Shown: positions 6,999 through 13,008 of the stretch, one piece after another
Numbering within the stretch: position 1 is the stretch's first letter
Layout: each line of letters starts with the position of its first letter
Source: Pseudomonadota bacterium
Lineage (GTDB): Bacteria; Myxococcota_A; Polyangia; Polyangiales; Polyangiaceae
Direction: 5' to 3'
DNA length: 13,090 nt
Assembly (NCBI GenBank): GCA_023460875.1
Contig: JAEWOQ010000593.1
Coordinates: 1 to 13,090 of the forward strand
Translations under genes and position numbers: made by a program
Notes under the pieces: model-generated
The model's database searches: none
What the model saw: only the letters and a program-made list of their open reading frames with translations
Told to the model about the DNA's origin: nothing

Positions 6999-7052
6999 AT
7001 GCGTGGAACGCATGAATGGGCGGCGACCTATGCGTCCGTCGCATGGGACGCA
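6999..7052. repeat. Two adjacent hairpins sharing ATGCGT
   Basis: The first is a perfect stem, ATGCGT (6999-7004) and ACGCAT (7008-7013), with loop GGA. The second pairs TGCGTCC (7031-7037) with GGACGCA (7046-7052) across an 8-nt loop and also begins with ATGCGT (7030-7035). They lie between the DUF1552 remnant and the 3' end of bioD, a convergent position. No U-tract follows. Paired palindromes with a common core recall REP/BIME-type elements, but a bidirectional termination or RNA-stabilising role is equally possible. Confidence 0.5.
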
Positions 7053-7097
7053 CAGGCGTGCTCCTCCCAGGTCGGGGGCGAGCACAGGGCTGCGGGC

Positions 7098-7823
7098 TCA
7101 GCTGGTGCCGAGGAGGAGGCGCACGTCGAGGTGGGCGGCCAGTCTCTCGGGGAGGGCGTCGGGTTGGTGCGGTAGGACTCCGAGCAGCGGCGCCCGCAGC
7201 CGGCGCTGGAGGGTCTCGATCTGCGCGGCGTCGTTGGTGTCGGGCGGTTCGACGCAGTTGGCGATCCAGCCGCGCAGCTCGAGGCCATCTCGGTGGATCG
7301 CCTCCGCGGTCAGCAGCCCGTGGTTGAGGCAGCCGAGCCGGATCCCCACGACCAACACCACGTCGAGCCCGAGGCGCCTGGGGATCTCCGCCAGGGTGAG
7401 GTCCGCGTCGAGGGGGACACGCCAACCACCGGCGCCCTCCACCACGACCACCTCTGCGAGCGCGAGGAGCTGCCGATAGCTCGCCTCGATGTGCTCCAAG
7501 GAGATGGGGCGCTGCGCTGCTCGAGCCGCGAGGTGGGGGGCGATGGGCGGCTCGTAGGCGCACGGGTTAACGAGATCGTAGCGTGCTCGCTGCCCGACGC
7601 GCTGTAGTGCCAGGGCGTCGTCGTTGCGGAGGCCAGCGGGAGTGGAGCTGCAGCCCGACGCGACCGGCTTCATGCCGACGGCGCGGACCCCGCGATCCGT
7701 AAGGGCTTGCAGCAAGGCGCAGCTCGCGACTGTCTTCCCGATGCCCGTGTCCGTGCCGGTCACGAAGAAGCTGCGCGGGCCCCCTAAACCGCGCAGCGGA
7801 GCCTGGCTCGGATCGTTCGCCAC
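7098..7823 (-). CDS. bioD: ATP-dependent dethiobiotin synthetase
   Basis: A 241-residue cytoplasmic enzyme that closes the ureido ring of dethiobiotin from 7,8-diaminopelargonate, CO2 and ATP, the penultimate step of biotin synthesis. The family P-loop GTDTGIGKT is at 23-31 and the substrate-binding MKPVASG at 51-57. YEPPIAPHLAA and the VEGAGGWRVPL segment follow, the latter being the usual VEGAGG motif. Length matches the family (about 225-240). The GTG at 7823 has an ACAGAGG sequence just upstream and leaves room for a divergent promoter region. An open extension to 7958 would overlap the divergent gene. No bioA, bioB or bioF is next to it, so this is an isolated biotin gene. The two-hairpin element lies beyond its stop codon. 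Confidence 0.95.
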   Translation of the reverse strand: MANDPSQAPLRGLGGPRSFFVTGTDTGIGKTVASCALLQALTDRGVRAVGMKPVASGCSSTPAGLRNDDALALQRVGQRARYDLVNPCAYEPPIAPHLAARAAQRPISLEHIEASYRQLLALAEVVVVEGAGGWRVPLDADLTLAEIPRRLGLDVVLVVGIRLGCLNHGLLTAEAIHRDGLELRGWIANCVEPPDTNDAAQIETLQRRLRAPLLGVLPHQPDALPERLAAHLDVRLLLGTS

Positions 7824-7914
7824 GGCCTCTGTTTCGCACGGCTGCGCGCCCGCAGGCAAACAGGGGCTGTCGTTCGAGCGGCTCCGTTGACAGGTGGGGG
7901 GCGGCCATGGGGGG

Positions 7915-8334
7915 ATGAGCCGCGACGAGCGAATGATGCTGAAGATCGACGAAATCACCCAGCCAAGCGGCGCGCTCTGCCCCGTGTTCCTCGCGGTGAC
8001 GCCCCAGGGACTCGAGATCGTGGAGGGCGACCGTGCGCTGCCGCTGCCGGGTGGCGCGCTCGAGGCGGTGATGGAGCGCTACGGGGGACCTCTCGACCCC
8101 GCCGAGCGGCTGACGCGCGTTGCCCAGCTCGAGCTCGGAGGAGGGCGCGCTCTGTGGCACGTGCGTCACCTGTCCGGCTACGACGTCGTCGCGCGGGACT
8201 ATCTGATCTACGAGGCGTCGAGCGGCGCGCCGCGCTGCGCCCAGGCCGTGACGGTGTCCGGCGCGCTCCGGCACCTCGCCTACGCCGCCCAGGGCAGCTC
8301 AGCGCGAGCTCGAGGTGCCCTCACAGAGGGCTGA
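7915..8334 (+). CDS. Small conserved-looking hypothetical protein
   Basis: 139 residues without a recognised domain, signal peptide or transmembrane helix, so probably cytoplasmic. The centre alternates strands and a helix (LEIVEGDRALPLPGGALEAVMERYG is helix-rich at its end). The more distinctive half reads LWHVRHLSGYDVVARDYLIY, which has a strand-loop-strand look. Third-position GC and the amino-acid mix fit a real gene, and the opposite frames here are not recognisable. The ATG at 7915 follows a G-rich stretch; GTG at 7894 and ATGs at 7933/7936 are alternatives. It diverges from bioD (91 bp gap) and converges with the TPR protein gene. A 19-nt period duplication crosses its stop codon. Function unknown. 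Confidence 0.6.
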   Translation: MSRDERMMLKIDEITQPSGALCPVFLAVTPQGLEIVEGDRALPLPGGALEAVMERYGGPLDPAERLTRVAQLELGGGRALWHVRHLSGYDVVARDYLIYEASSGAPRCAQAVTVSGALRHLAYAAQGSSARARGALTEG

Positions 8335-8364
8335 GCGAGCTCGCGGCGGCTGAGCGAGCTTGCG
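8329..8364. repeat. Tandem duplication spanning a stop codon (19-nt period)
   Basis: GGCTGAGCGAGCT occurs at 8329-8341 and 8348-8360; with one mismatch the match extends to 17 bases (8329-8345, 8348-8364). The first copy contains the TGA stop (8332-8334) of the hypothetical gene. The second copy falls in the short gap before the convergent gene. Confidence 0.9.
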
Positions 8365-8373
8365 ACGCACGTC

Positions 8374-9186
8374 TCAGGGCGCGCCCTGCGCCACCTTCTC
8401 CGCGAGGCTGCGGAACCGGCCCTTCGGGTAAGCCGCGAGGTAGCGCTTTGCTCGAGACACCGCCCGGGGATCCTTACGCGCGGAGGCAACCTCGATGGAC
8501 AACGCCAGGGCGTCTTCCGCCAGCGCGCCCCGCGGGTTCTCCCTGAGGTATCCGTCGAGCAAACGCTGGGCGCGCGCCGCGTCTCCGTCGCTGCGCCAGG
8601 CCCGGATGGCCGCGAGCACGGGCGTCGGATCCTCACCGGAGGGCTTCTCCTCCGCGGGGCGCTTGGCTCGAGAGCGCTCCTGGGGCGCGGCCTCAGCCGA
8701 CGCTGCCTTCTCCCCGTCGGAGGATTCCAGCGACGGGGAGGGCGGGTCTAGCTCGGCGAGAGCGTGAGGTGCGTCTTCGGCGAGGTCCTCCTCGTCCGTC
8801 GCCGCGGGCTGAAGGGGCGCAGGTGGGCCGAGGGTGGCCTGGGAGCGCTCGTCCCGCTCCGTCGCCTCCTCTGGAGCCGCGGCGCCGAACCAGCTCCCCA
8901 AGAGCCCCTCGTCGCCAAAGACCTTGCCCCCCAAGCCCACGCCCCCCCAGCCCATGCCACCCAGCGCCGCCGCGGCGGCGGTGCCACCGCCGAGCAGCGC
9001 GATGATGCAGAGCCCGCGCAGGGTCCAGGGGGCGCGGCGCGGAGGGCGCGTGCGAGCGGTCATCAAGCTCGCCCAGATCCGCCGCTTGCGAAACGGATCT
9101 TTGGTCGTCGGCTCGAGCTGACGCAGCAGCTCGGAGAGCCTCTGCTCCGAGCCCGACAAGGGTGAGTCCTCGACGAGACGTTTCAT
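8374..9186 (-). CDS. Membrane protein with C-terminal TPR-like repeats, putative anti-sigma factor
   Basis: A 270-residue protein whose ATG (9186) overlaps the TGA of the upstream ECF sigma gene as ATGA, indicating translational coupling. A basic cytoplasmic N-terminal segment (about 1-53, with SELLRQLEP and RKRRIWASL) precedes one membrane helix (about 54-76) and a Gly-rich stretch (GGMGWGGVGLGGK, 76-88). A long acidic/Pro-rich linker (about 104-190) leads to a helical C-terminus (about 195-268). That end looks like two or three TPR-like units: AQRLLDGYLRENPRGALAED, then AKRYLAAYPKGRFRSLAEK. This is reminiscent of YbgF/BamD-type TPRs. In myxobacteria such proteins often accompany ECF sigma factors; the anti-sigma role is inferred from that context and topology, since no zinc-binding anti-sigma motif (HxxxCxxC) is present. 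A sigma-controlled envelope protein is the alternative. Confidence 0.8.
   Translation of the reverse strand: MKRLVEDSPLSGSEQRLSELLRQLEPTTKDPFRKRRIWASLMTARTRPPRRAPWTLRGLCIIALLGGGTAAAAALGGMGWGGVGLGGKVFGDEGLLGSWFGAAAPEEATERDERSQATLGPPAPLQPAATDEEDLAEDAPHALAELDPPSPSLESSDGEKAASAEAAPQERSRAKRPAEEKPSGEDPTPVLAAIRAWRSDGDAARAQRLLDGYLRENPRGALAEDALALSIEVASARKDPRAVSRAKRYLAAYPKGRFRSLAEKVAQGAP
8927..8953 (-). other. Potential G-quadruplex in the coding strand
   Basis: On the minus strand four G-tracts of 3, 7, 3 and 6 bases are separated by loops CT, CGT and CTT, a canonical quadruplex pattern. It encodes the Gly-rich segment after the membrane helix, on the mRNA-like strand, so it could also form in the transcript. 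Composition alone may explain it. Confidence 0.5.
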
Positions 9187-9914
9187 GGTCGACGCACCTC
9201 TCCGGAATCGAGCCCTTCCAGCAGCCGCCCGAGCTTCTTGCGCGCCGCGTGGATGCGCGCCCAGACCGTGTTGAGGGGCACCTCCTGGAGCTCGGCGATC
9301 TCCCGCCCCGAATACCCTTCGACCTCGAACAGCACGAAGGCGAGCCGCTGCTCGGGGTTCAACCGATCCAGGAGCTGCTCCAAGAGCGCGCTGGCCTGTT
9401 TCCGCTCGAGAGTGTCCCCCGGGTTGCCCGAGGTGTGCTCCAAGTGCTCGGGGAGGGCGCTGCGGCGCTGGACGAGGTACTTGAACCAGCGCAGGCGCCG
9501 AAAATCCCGGACGCGTCGCCGCGCGATGCGGTAGAGCCACCCAGCCGGGTTACGCCCATCGAAATCCGGGAGCCGCCGATAGGCGACGAGGAAGACGTCT
9601 TGCACCAGATCGTCGCGGTCCGCGGCGGGCCCCCCCATGGCGCGCACCCAGCGCGCGACGTCTTCGAACCACCGCTCATAGAGCTCCTCGAACTGCAGCG
9701 GTTCGTCCTGCAGCGGTTCGTCCTGCAGCGGTTCGTCCTGTGGCCCCAACGCCTCGTCCTCGTCGGAGATCATGCTCGAAGGTGAGCCCACACAGGAGGA
9801 ACCAGCGTAGGAGACGGGCGGAGCCTCTGCCGGGTCCTGGGTCATCCTCACTGCGGTCGCGCGAAAGCCCATCTCCTGATGATCAGGGGCGCCGTCGCGA
9901 GAACCTTTGGTCAT
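9183..9914 (-). CDS. ECF-type RNA polymerase sigma factor
   Basis: A 243-residue sigma70-family protein lacking regions 1 and 3. Region 2 covers about 75-140: FEELYERWFEDVARWV, the region 2.2 motif DDLVQDVFLVAYR (101-113) and GWLYRIARRRVRDFRR (125-140). Region 4 covers about 178-232, with LNPEQRLAFVLFEVEGYSG and the helix-turn-helix REIAELQEVPLNTVWARI (204-221). The start ATG at 9914 is preceded by GAGG at a five-base spacing. This gives an unusually long N-terminal extension of about 74 residues before region 2, containing DEPLQ three times. Downstream starts at Met24 or Met48 are alternatives. The gene overlaps its putative anti-sigma partner by four bases and diverges from the secreted protein gene at 9996. 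Target promoters are unknown. Confidence 0.93.
   Translation of the reverse strand: MTKGSRDGAPDHQEMGFRATAVRMTQDPAEAPPVSYAGSSCVGSPSSMISDEDEALGPQDEPLQDEPLQDEPLQFEELYERWFEDVARWVRAMGGPAADRDDLVQDVFLVAYRRLPDFDGRNPAGWLYRIARRRVRDFRRLRWFKYLVQRRSALPEHLEHTSGNPGDTLERKQASALLEQLLDRLNPEQRLAFVLFEVEGYSGREIAELQEVPLNTVWARIHAARKKLGRLLEGLDSGEVRRP
9693..9737 (-). repeat. 15-nt tandem repeat, three copies (DEPLQ)
   Basis: On the plus strand CTGCAGCGGTTCGTC occurs perfectly at 9693-9707, 9708-9722 and 9723-9737. In the gene it encodes DEPLQ three times, just before sigma region 2. Each unit contains a PstI-type CTGCAG palindrome. Confidence 0.95.
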
Positions 9915-9928
9915 CGAACCTCAGATCG

Positions 9929-9959
9929 ACACTTTGTGAGGAAACCTACACTTTGCGAG
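9929..9959. promoter_or_regulatory. 12-bp direct repeat in the divergent promoter region
   Basis: ACACTTTGTGAG (9929-9940) and ACACTTTGCGAG (9948-9959) are direct repeats with one mismatch and a 19-bp period. Between them lies AGGAAACCT (9939-9947), whose AGG/CCT ends are inverted. The element sits 15 bases upstream of the sigma start and 37 bases upstream of the GTG at 9996, so it could govern both genes. AT content is higher than in the surroundings. I could not fit a convincing ECF -35/-10 pair. Confidence 0.5.
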
Positions 9960-9995
9960 ACATGCCCCGGGGGGATTCGCTAGTCTGCCGCTCCC

Positions 9996-11120
9996 GTGGC
10001 TCGAGCTCCTCGCGACAGGATCTTCCCATTATACACCGCCTTGCTCGCGGTGGCTCTCCTGGGAGCGCGGAGCACGTTCGCTGCACCCAGGGCCGCAATT
10101 TCTCATGTGGATGGGATCTCCGTCACCGATAGGGGGGACTGTCCTGGGGGGCGCGCTGTGGGAGCGGCGCTGCTGGAGCTCATCCCGCCGGGCCAGGAGG
10201 ACGTTCTCCGCGAGAGCGTCGACGTCCAGCTTTGGGACTACGGGGACCGCTATCGGGTGCGCGTCGTCGCGCCCGGCAAGCGCGCGGAGAAGGTCTACGC
10301 GGATCCCGGGCGTGATTGTCACAAGCGGGCGCGGGTGGCAGCGGTGTTCGTGTTCCTCACGATCTTCCCGCCCGAGCTCTGGGGTGAGGCCCTCGAAGGG
10401 GCCGAGTTACGCGACGGCGCGCTGGCGGACGGTGCACGGCGCGACGGTGCACGGCGCGACGGTGCACGGCGCGAGGACTCCCCGGTGGAGGGATCGGCGG
10501 GGGGCGACCCAGGAGACGCGCCCGAGGCGCCTGCCACGCGATCACCCGGCGAGGTCGCCGGGGGCTCGGAGGCGCACGAGGGAGGACTGGAGAGGAGCCC
10601 AGGGTCGGTCCGGGGTGTGCGCTTCGAACTGGGCGGGAGCGCAGAGATGGCGCCCGCCCTCGGGCGCGGGCCCGCTCTGACCAGCGGGGGAGTCGAGCTC
10701 CGCAGCGTCCTGGGGCGGGGACCTCTCGTCACGGTGCTCGGCGTGGGCTACGCGCCCGAGATCGAGATCACGGTCCCCGGTGCGCGGGCGCGCTCGTGGC
10801 GCGCACCTGCGAGCGTGGGAATGCGCCTGAGGTTTCCTTCCGAGCACGTGTGGGTCGGGTTTGATGGGGCGGCGCACGTGCAGCTGCAAGGGGTCTCGGG
10901 GACGAGCCTCTTGGAGACGGAGCGCGACGTCGTGCTGCGTTGGGGAGCGCGGGTGGGGCTCAGCGTGGGCGGCACGAGCTCGTCCTGGTCGCCCGTCGCC
11001 AGCTTGCACGCGACGTTCCTCGGGGATCGCAGGGAGCTCGTGGTGTTGCCCCGCGGAGCCGTCGGGGAGCTGCCGCGCTTGTGGCTCGGCATGACGCTGG
11101 GCATGGCTCTGGACCTGTGA
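9996..11120 (+). CDS. Secreted hypothetical protein, myxobacterial two-domain type with beta-rich C-terminus
   Basis: A 374-residue exported protein. Residues 1-30 form a signal peptide (hydrophobic YTALLAVALLG, probable cleavage after TFA or FAA). The N-terminal domain (about 35-125) has Cys49 in DCPGGRAVGAALLEL and Cys108 in GRDCHKRARVAAVF, a likely disulfide pair. This two-Cys pattern recurs in hypothetical myxobacterial proteins known only as 'TCP..' type domains; no function is assigned. Residues about 130-205 are a low-complexity charged linker with DGARR three times. Residues 206-374 are rich in alternating hydrophobic strands (VTVLGVGYAPEIEITV, VWVGFDGAAHVQL, and an ending LWLGMTLGMALDL), suggestive of an outer-membrane beta structure. 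The GTG at 9996 gives the signal peptide directly; an obvious Shine-Dalgarno is lacking. It diverges from the ECF sigma gene and is followed 21 bases later by a lipoprotein gene, probably in one operon. A target of that sigma factor is an inference. Confidence 0.8.
   Translation: MARAPRDRIFPLYTALLAVALLGARSTFAAPRAAISHVDGISVTDRGDCPGGRAVGAALLELIPPGQEDVLRESVDVQLWDYGDRYRVRVVAPGKRAEKVYADPGRDCHKRARVAAVFVFLTIFPPELWGEALEGAELRDGALADGARRDGARRDGARREDSPVEGSAGGDPGDAPEAPATRSPGEVAGGSEAHEGGLERSPGSVRGVRFELGGSAEMAPALGRGPALTSGGVELRSVLGRGPLVTVLGVGYAPEIEITVPGARARSWRAPASVGMRLRFPSEHVWVGFDGAAHVQLQGVSGTSLLETERDVVLRWGARVGLSVGGTSSSWSPVASLHATFLGDRRELVVLPRGAVGELPRLWLGMTLGMALDL
10428..10472 (+). repeat. 15-nt tandem repeat, three copies (DGARR)
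   Basis: GACGGTGCACGGCGC occurs perfectly at 10428-10442, 10443-10457 and 10458-10472 and encodes DGARR three times in the linker of the secreted protein. A degenerate related stretch (GACGGCGCGCTGGCG) precedes it at 10413-10427, suggesting an ancestral fourth unit. Confidence 0.95.
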
Positions 11121-11133
11121 AGGGGACCTGTGA
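11111..11133 (+). repeat. Tandem duplication spanning a stop codon (13-nt period)
   Basis: GGACCTGTGA occurs at 11111-11120 and 11124-11133. The first copy ends in the TGA stop of the secreted protein gene; the second contains a second TGA and leads into GAGGGAAAGG, the ribosome binding site of the next gene. Confidence 0.85.
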
Positions 11134-11141
11134 GGGAAAGG

Positions 11142-12062
11142 ATGCTTAGACTCGCGAGGGTGTCGAGAGCGGACCGGCCGCAAGGAGAGCGGCGCCGGCC
11201 GGCAGGCGCCGGCGGGCTGCTCTGCGCCGCGCTGTTTTACATCGTGCTGCTCTGCGTCGCGCTCGTGGGCGCCGCGTGCTCCGAGCCCGTCCAGCTCGGC
11301 TCCGAGATCCTCTGGCAGGCGCGGCACGAGGACGGCGACCTCCGCGAGTGGGAGCAAGATCGTCGCGGAGGGATCGTCGACGGCACCGTCGACGTGGGAG
11401 ACGAGCACGCCCGCGCGGGCCGCTTCTCCGCGCGCCTCGTGAACCCCGGAAATCGCATCGACGCAGGACCTTGCTTGTGGCGGCGCTTCGAGGGGCAACC
11501 GCGGGCGTTCTACAGCTCCTGGCATTTGGTGCCGAAGGCGCCGACCACGCGCTCCGGCTGGACCCTCCATCGCTTCCAGACCTTGGTCCCGGAGAAGGCC
11601 GCGGGCGAGGGTGGAGGCGCTGGGATGGACCCGGGCGCGGAGGGCGGGGCAGGGGGAGAGGGGCCCCTCGCGGACGGTCCAGCGGGGGAGTGGCGATCTG
11701 TGATCAGCCTCGGCATGCGCTCGTTGCCCGACGGCGCGTTGGCCCTGTACGTCTTCGATCACAGCCGCGACCACCTGCGGCTGCCCCTCGCGGTTCCGCC
11801 GCCCATCTTGCCCGAGGGGAGGTGGTTCCACCTCGAGGTGTTCTACGAGTCTTCCGCGGAGCCCGAGGGCAGGCTCGTCGTGTGGCTCGACGGACGCCCC
11901 GTGTACACGGTGACGGAGCGGAGCCTCGGGGACGGCTCGAACGTCACCTTCGGCGTGTGTAACGCGGGGGAGAGCACGGAGGACGAGCCGACGGAGGTGT
12001 TCGTCGACGACGTCCTGGTGAGCCGCATCCGCGCGACCCCCGCGGGTCGGCTGCGTCGTTAG
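11142..12062 (+). CDS. Putative lipoprotein with ConA-like (polysaccharide-lyase-like) fold
   Basis: A 306-residue exported protein. A basic N-terminus is followed by a hydrophobic segment (about 24-45) ending in LVGAAC; Cys46 is the probable lipidation site, although Gly at -3 is not the usual residue. The mature part begins with a pattern typical of concanavalin-A-like hydrolase or lyase folds: LWQARHEDGDLREWEQD, then GRFSARLV, FYSSWHLVPK, WFHLEVFYES, RLVVWLDGRPVYTV and VFVDDVLVSRI at the end. This resembles heparin-lyase-I-like/PL domains by strand order; catalytic residues could not be assigned, so carbohydrate binding is as likely as lysis. A Gly-rich insert (about 150-170) interrupts the domain. 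The ATG at 11142 was chosen over GTG 11130 because GAGGGAAAGG lies just before it. It follows the secreted protein gene by 21 bases, and converges with the LamG-like lipoprotein gene. Confidence 0.75.
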   Translation: MLRLARVSRADRPQGERRRPAGAGGLLCAALFYIVLLCVALVGAACSEPVQLGSEILWQARHEDGDLREWEQDRRGGIVDGTVDVGDEHARAGRFSARLVNPGNRIDAGPCLWRRFEGQPRAFYSSWHLVPKAPTTRSGWTLHRFQTLVPEKAAGEGGGAGMDPGAEGGAGGEGPLADGPAGEWRSVISLGMRSLPDGALALYVFDHSRDHLRLPLAVPPPILPEGRWFHLEVFYESSAEPEGRLVVWLDGRPVYTVTERSLGDGSNVTFGVCNAGESTEDEPTEVFVDDVLVSRIRATPAGRLRR

Positions 12063-12093
12063 CCGCCCCTCGCGGGTCGGCTGCGTCGTTAGC
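12041..12093 (+). repeat. Tandem duplication including a stop codon (30-nt period)
   Basis: A 23-base string beginning CGCGGGTCGGCTGCG and ending TTAGC occurs exactly at 12041-12063 and 12071-12093. The period is ten codons, so the second copy repeats the last codons and the TAG stop (12060-12062, again 12090-12092) of the lipoprotein gene in the same frame. Confidence 0.95.
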
Positions 12094-12102
12094 GTCCCGC
12101 GC

Positions 12103-12966
12103 TCACTCCAAGCCGAGGTCCGAGGGGATCCGCTGCGGTGCCCACGTGGAGAATCCATCTCCGAGGGTTGCGTGGTTTCGCCGCCCCGAGCGGTCGTAAG
12201 CGCGTAGCCCGTCCGTCTCGTCGAAAGACAGCTCCAGCACCAAAGCGTCGGAGCTGGGATCGCCGCCCGTGAAATCGTCGACGATCTGCGCCTGCGTCCG
12301 CGCTTCGCTCCACACGCGCACCCGGTCCATCTCGCCCTGGAAGAACCAGCGCTGGCCGTCGAAGCTCCCCAACCAACCCCCGGTGGACGTGCGGTTGTTG
12401 GGCTCGAGGGTCCCGGTGCCGCGCTCCTCTCCATCGACGTAGAGGCGGTGCGTGGCGCCGTCGAAGACGTAGGCAAGGTGGTGCCAGACGCCGACGGCGA
12501 GGGCGTCGGAGGCGCCGACGTAGGGGCGCCGCGCATACACGCGCCACGCGGTGGGGACTCCTTCCTGGAGACCGAGCTGCACGCCGCTCTGGTAGTCCTT
12601 GCGCAGCGCCACCAAGGTCTCGTCGCCCTCCGCGCGGCGGGGCTTCACCCAGAGGGCGATGGTTTGGGCCGCGAGCCCGAAGGGGAACCCCGCCGAGCCG
12701 ACGGTGGCGTACTGGGACGAGCCGTCGAAGGCGAGCGCGCCGTCTCCCTCGGGGGCGGGCGGTGAGTCGTCGGGGAGGGGCAGCGCCTCCTCCGTGGAGC
12801 CCGTCGAGCCGCACCCGGCGAGGCTCAGCAGCACGACGGTCCAAGCGCGGGCGGCGCCGCGGAGCCCGGAGCTGTGGAGCCCGGGGCTGTGGAGCCCGGG
12901 GCCGCGCGGCAGGTCTTGGGTGCGACGTCGGAGCACGTCTGCAATGTCCGTCAGGAAGGCGGGCAT
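12103..12966 (-). CDS. Putative lipoprotein with LamG-like (laminin G / ConA-like) domain
   Basis: A 287-residue protein with a lipobox LSLAGC (Cys52) after the hydrophobic WTVVLLSLAG, then a short acidic/Pro-rich linker and a LamG-like jelly roll (about 68-230). The domain shows the usual order: ALAFDGSSQYATV, TIALWVKPR, VWHHLAYVFDGATHRLYVDG, FFQGEMDRVRVWSEARTQAQI. This matches the LamGL/Laminin_G_3 type. Such domains bind carbohydrate or protein ligands; no catalytic motif is expected. The C-terminus (LVLELSFDETDG, DRSGRRNHATL) repeats the common end motif of this family. Start is uncertain: ATG 12966 gives a 39-residue n-region carrying a 15-nt repeat, long for a signal peptide, and GTG 12936 is an alternative. 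The more upstream GTG 13065 would overlap the divergent asparaginase gene and is disfavoured. Confidence 0.82.
   Translation of the reverse strand: MPAFLTDIADVLRRRTQDLPRGPGLHSPGLHSSGLRGAARAWTVVLLSLAGCGSTGSTEEALPLPDDSPPAPEGDGALAFDGSSQYATVGSAGFPFGLAAQTIALWVKPRRAEGDETLVALRKDYQSGVQLGLQEGVPTAWRVYARRPYVGASDALAVGVWHHLAYVFDGATHRLYVDGEERGTGTLEPNNRTSTGGWLGSFDGQRWFFQGEMDRVRVWSEARTQAQIVDDFTGGDPSSDALVLELSFDETDGLRAYDRSGRRNHATLGDGFSTWAPQRIPSDLGLE
12861..12905 (-). repeat. 15-nt tandem repeat, two full copies plus a degenerate third (PGLHS)
   Basis: On the plus strand GGAGCCCGGAGCTGT (12861-12875), GGAGCCCGGGGCTGT (12876-12890) and GGAGCCCGGGGCCGC (12891-12905) follow one another with one to three differences. 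In the lipoprotein it gives PGLHSPGLHSSGL before the signal peptide core. Confidence 0.9.
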
Positions 12967-13008
12967 CGCAATGGCTGCTACATTCCTGGGAGGGAGGCAG
13001 GGAGTCGC

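Noticed and set aside
7887..7892. Perfect TTGACA box between bioD and the hypothetical gene
   Set aside because: No -10-like hexamer is found 16-18 bases downstream; that stretch is G-rich, so it is probably a chance match.
10542..12536. 664-codon minus-strand frame across the secreted protein and lipoprotein genes
   Set aside because: It covers two plus-strand genes with signal sequences and ribosome binding sites and has no domain-like pattern of its own.
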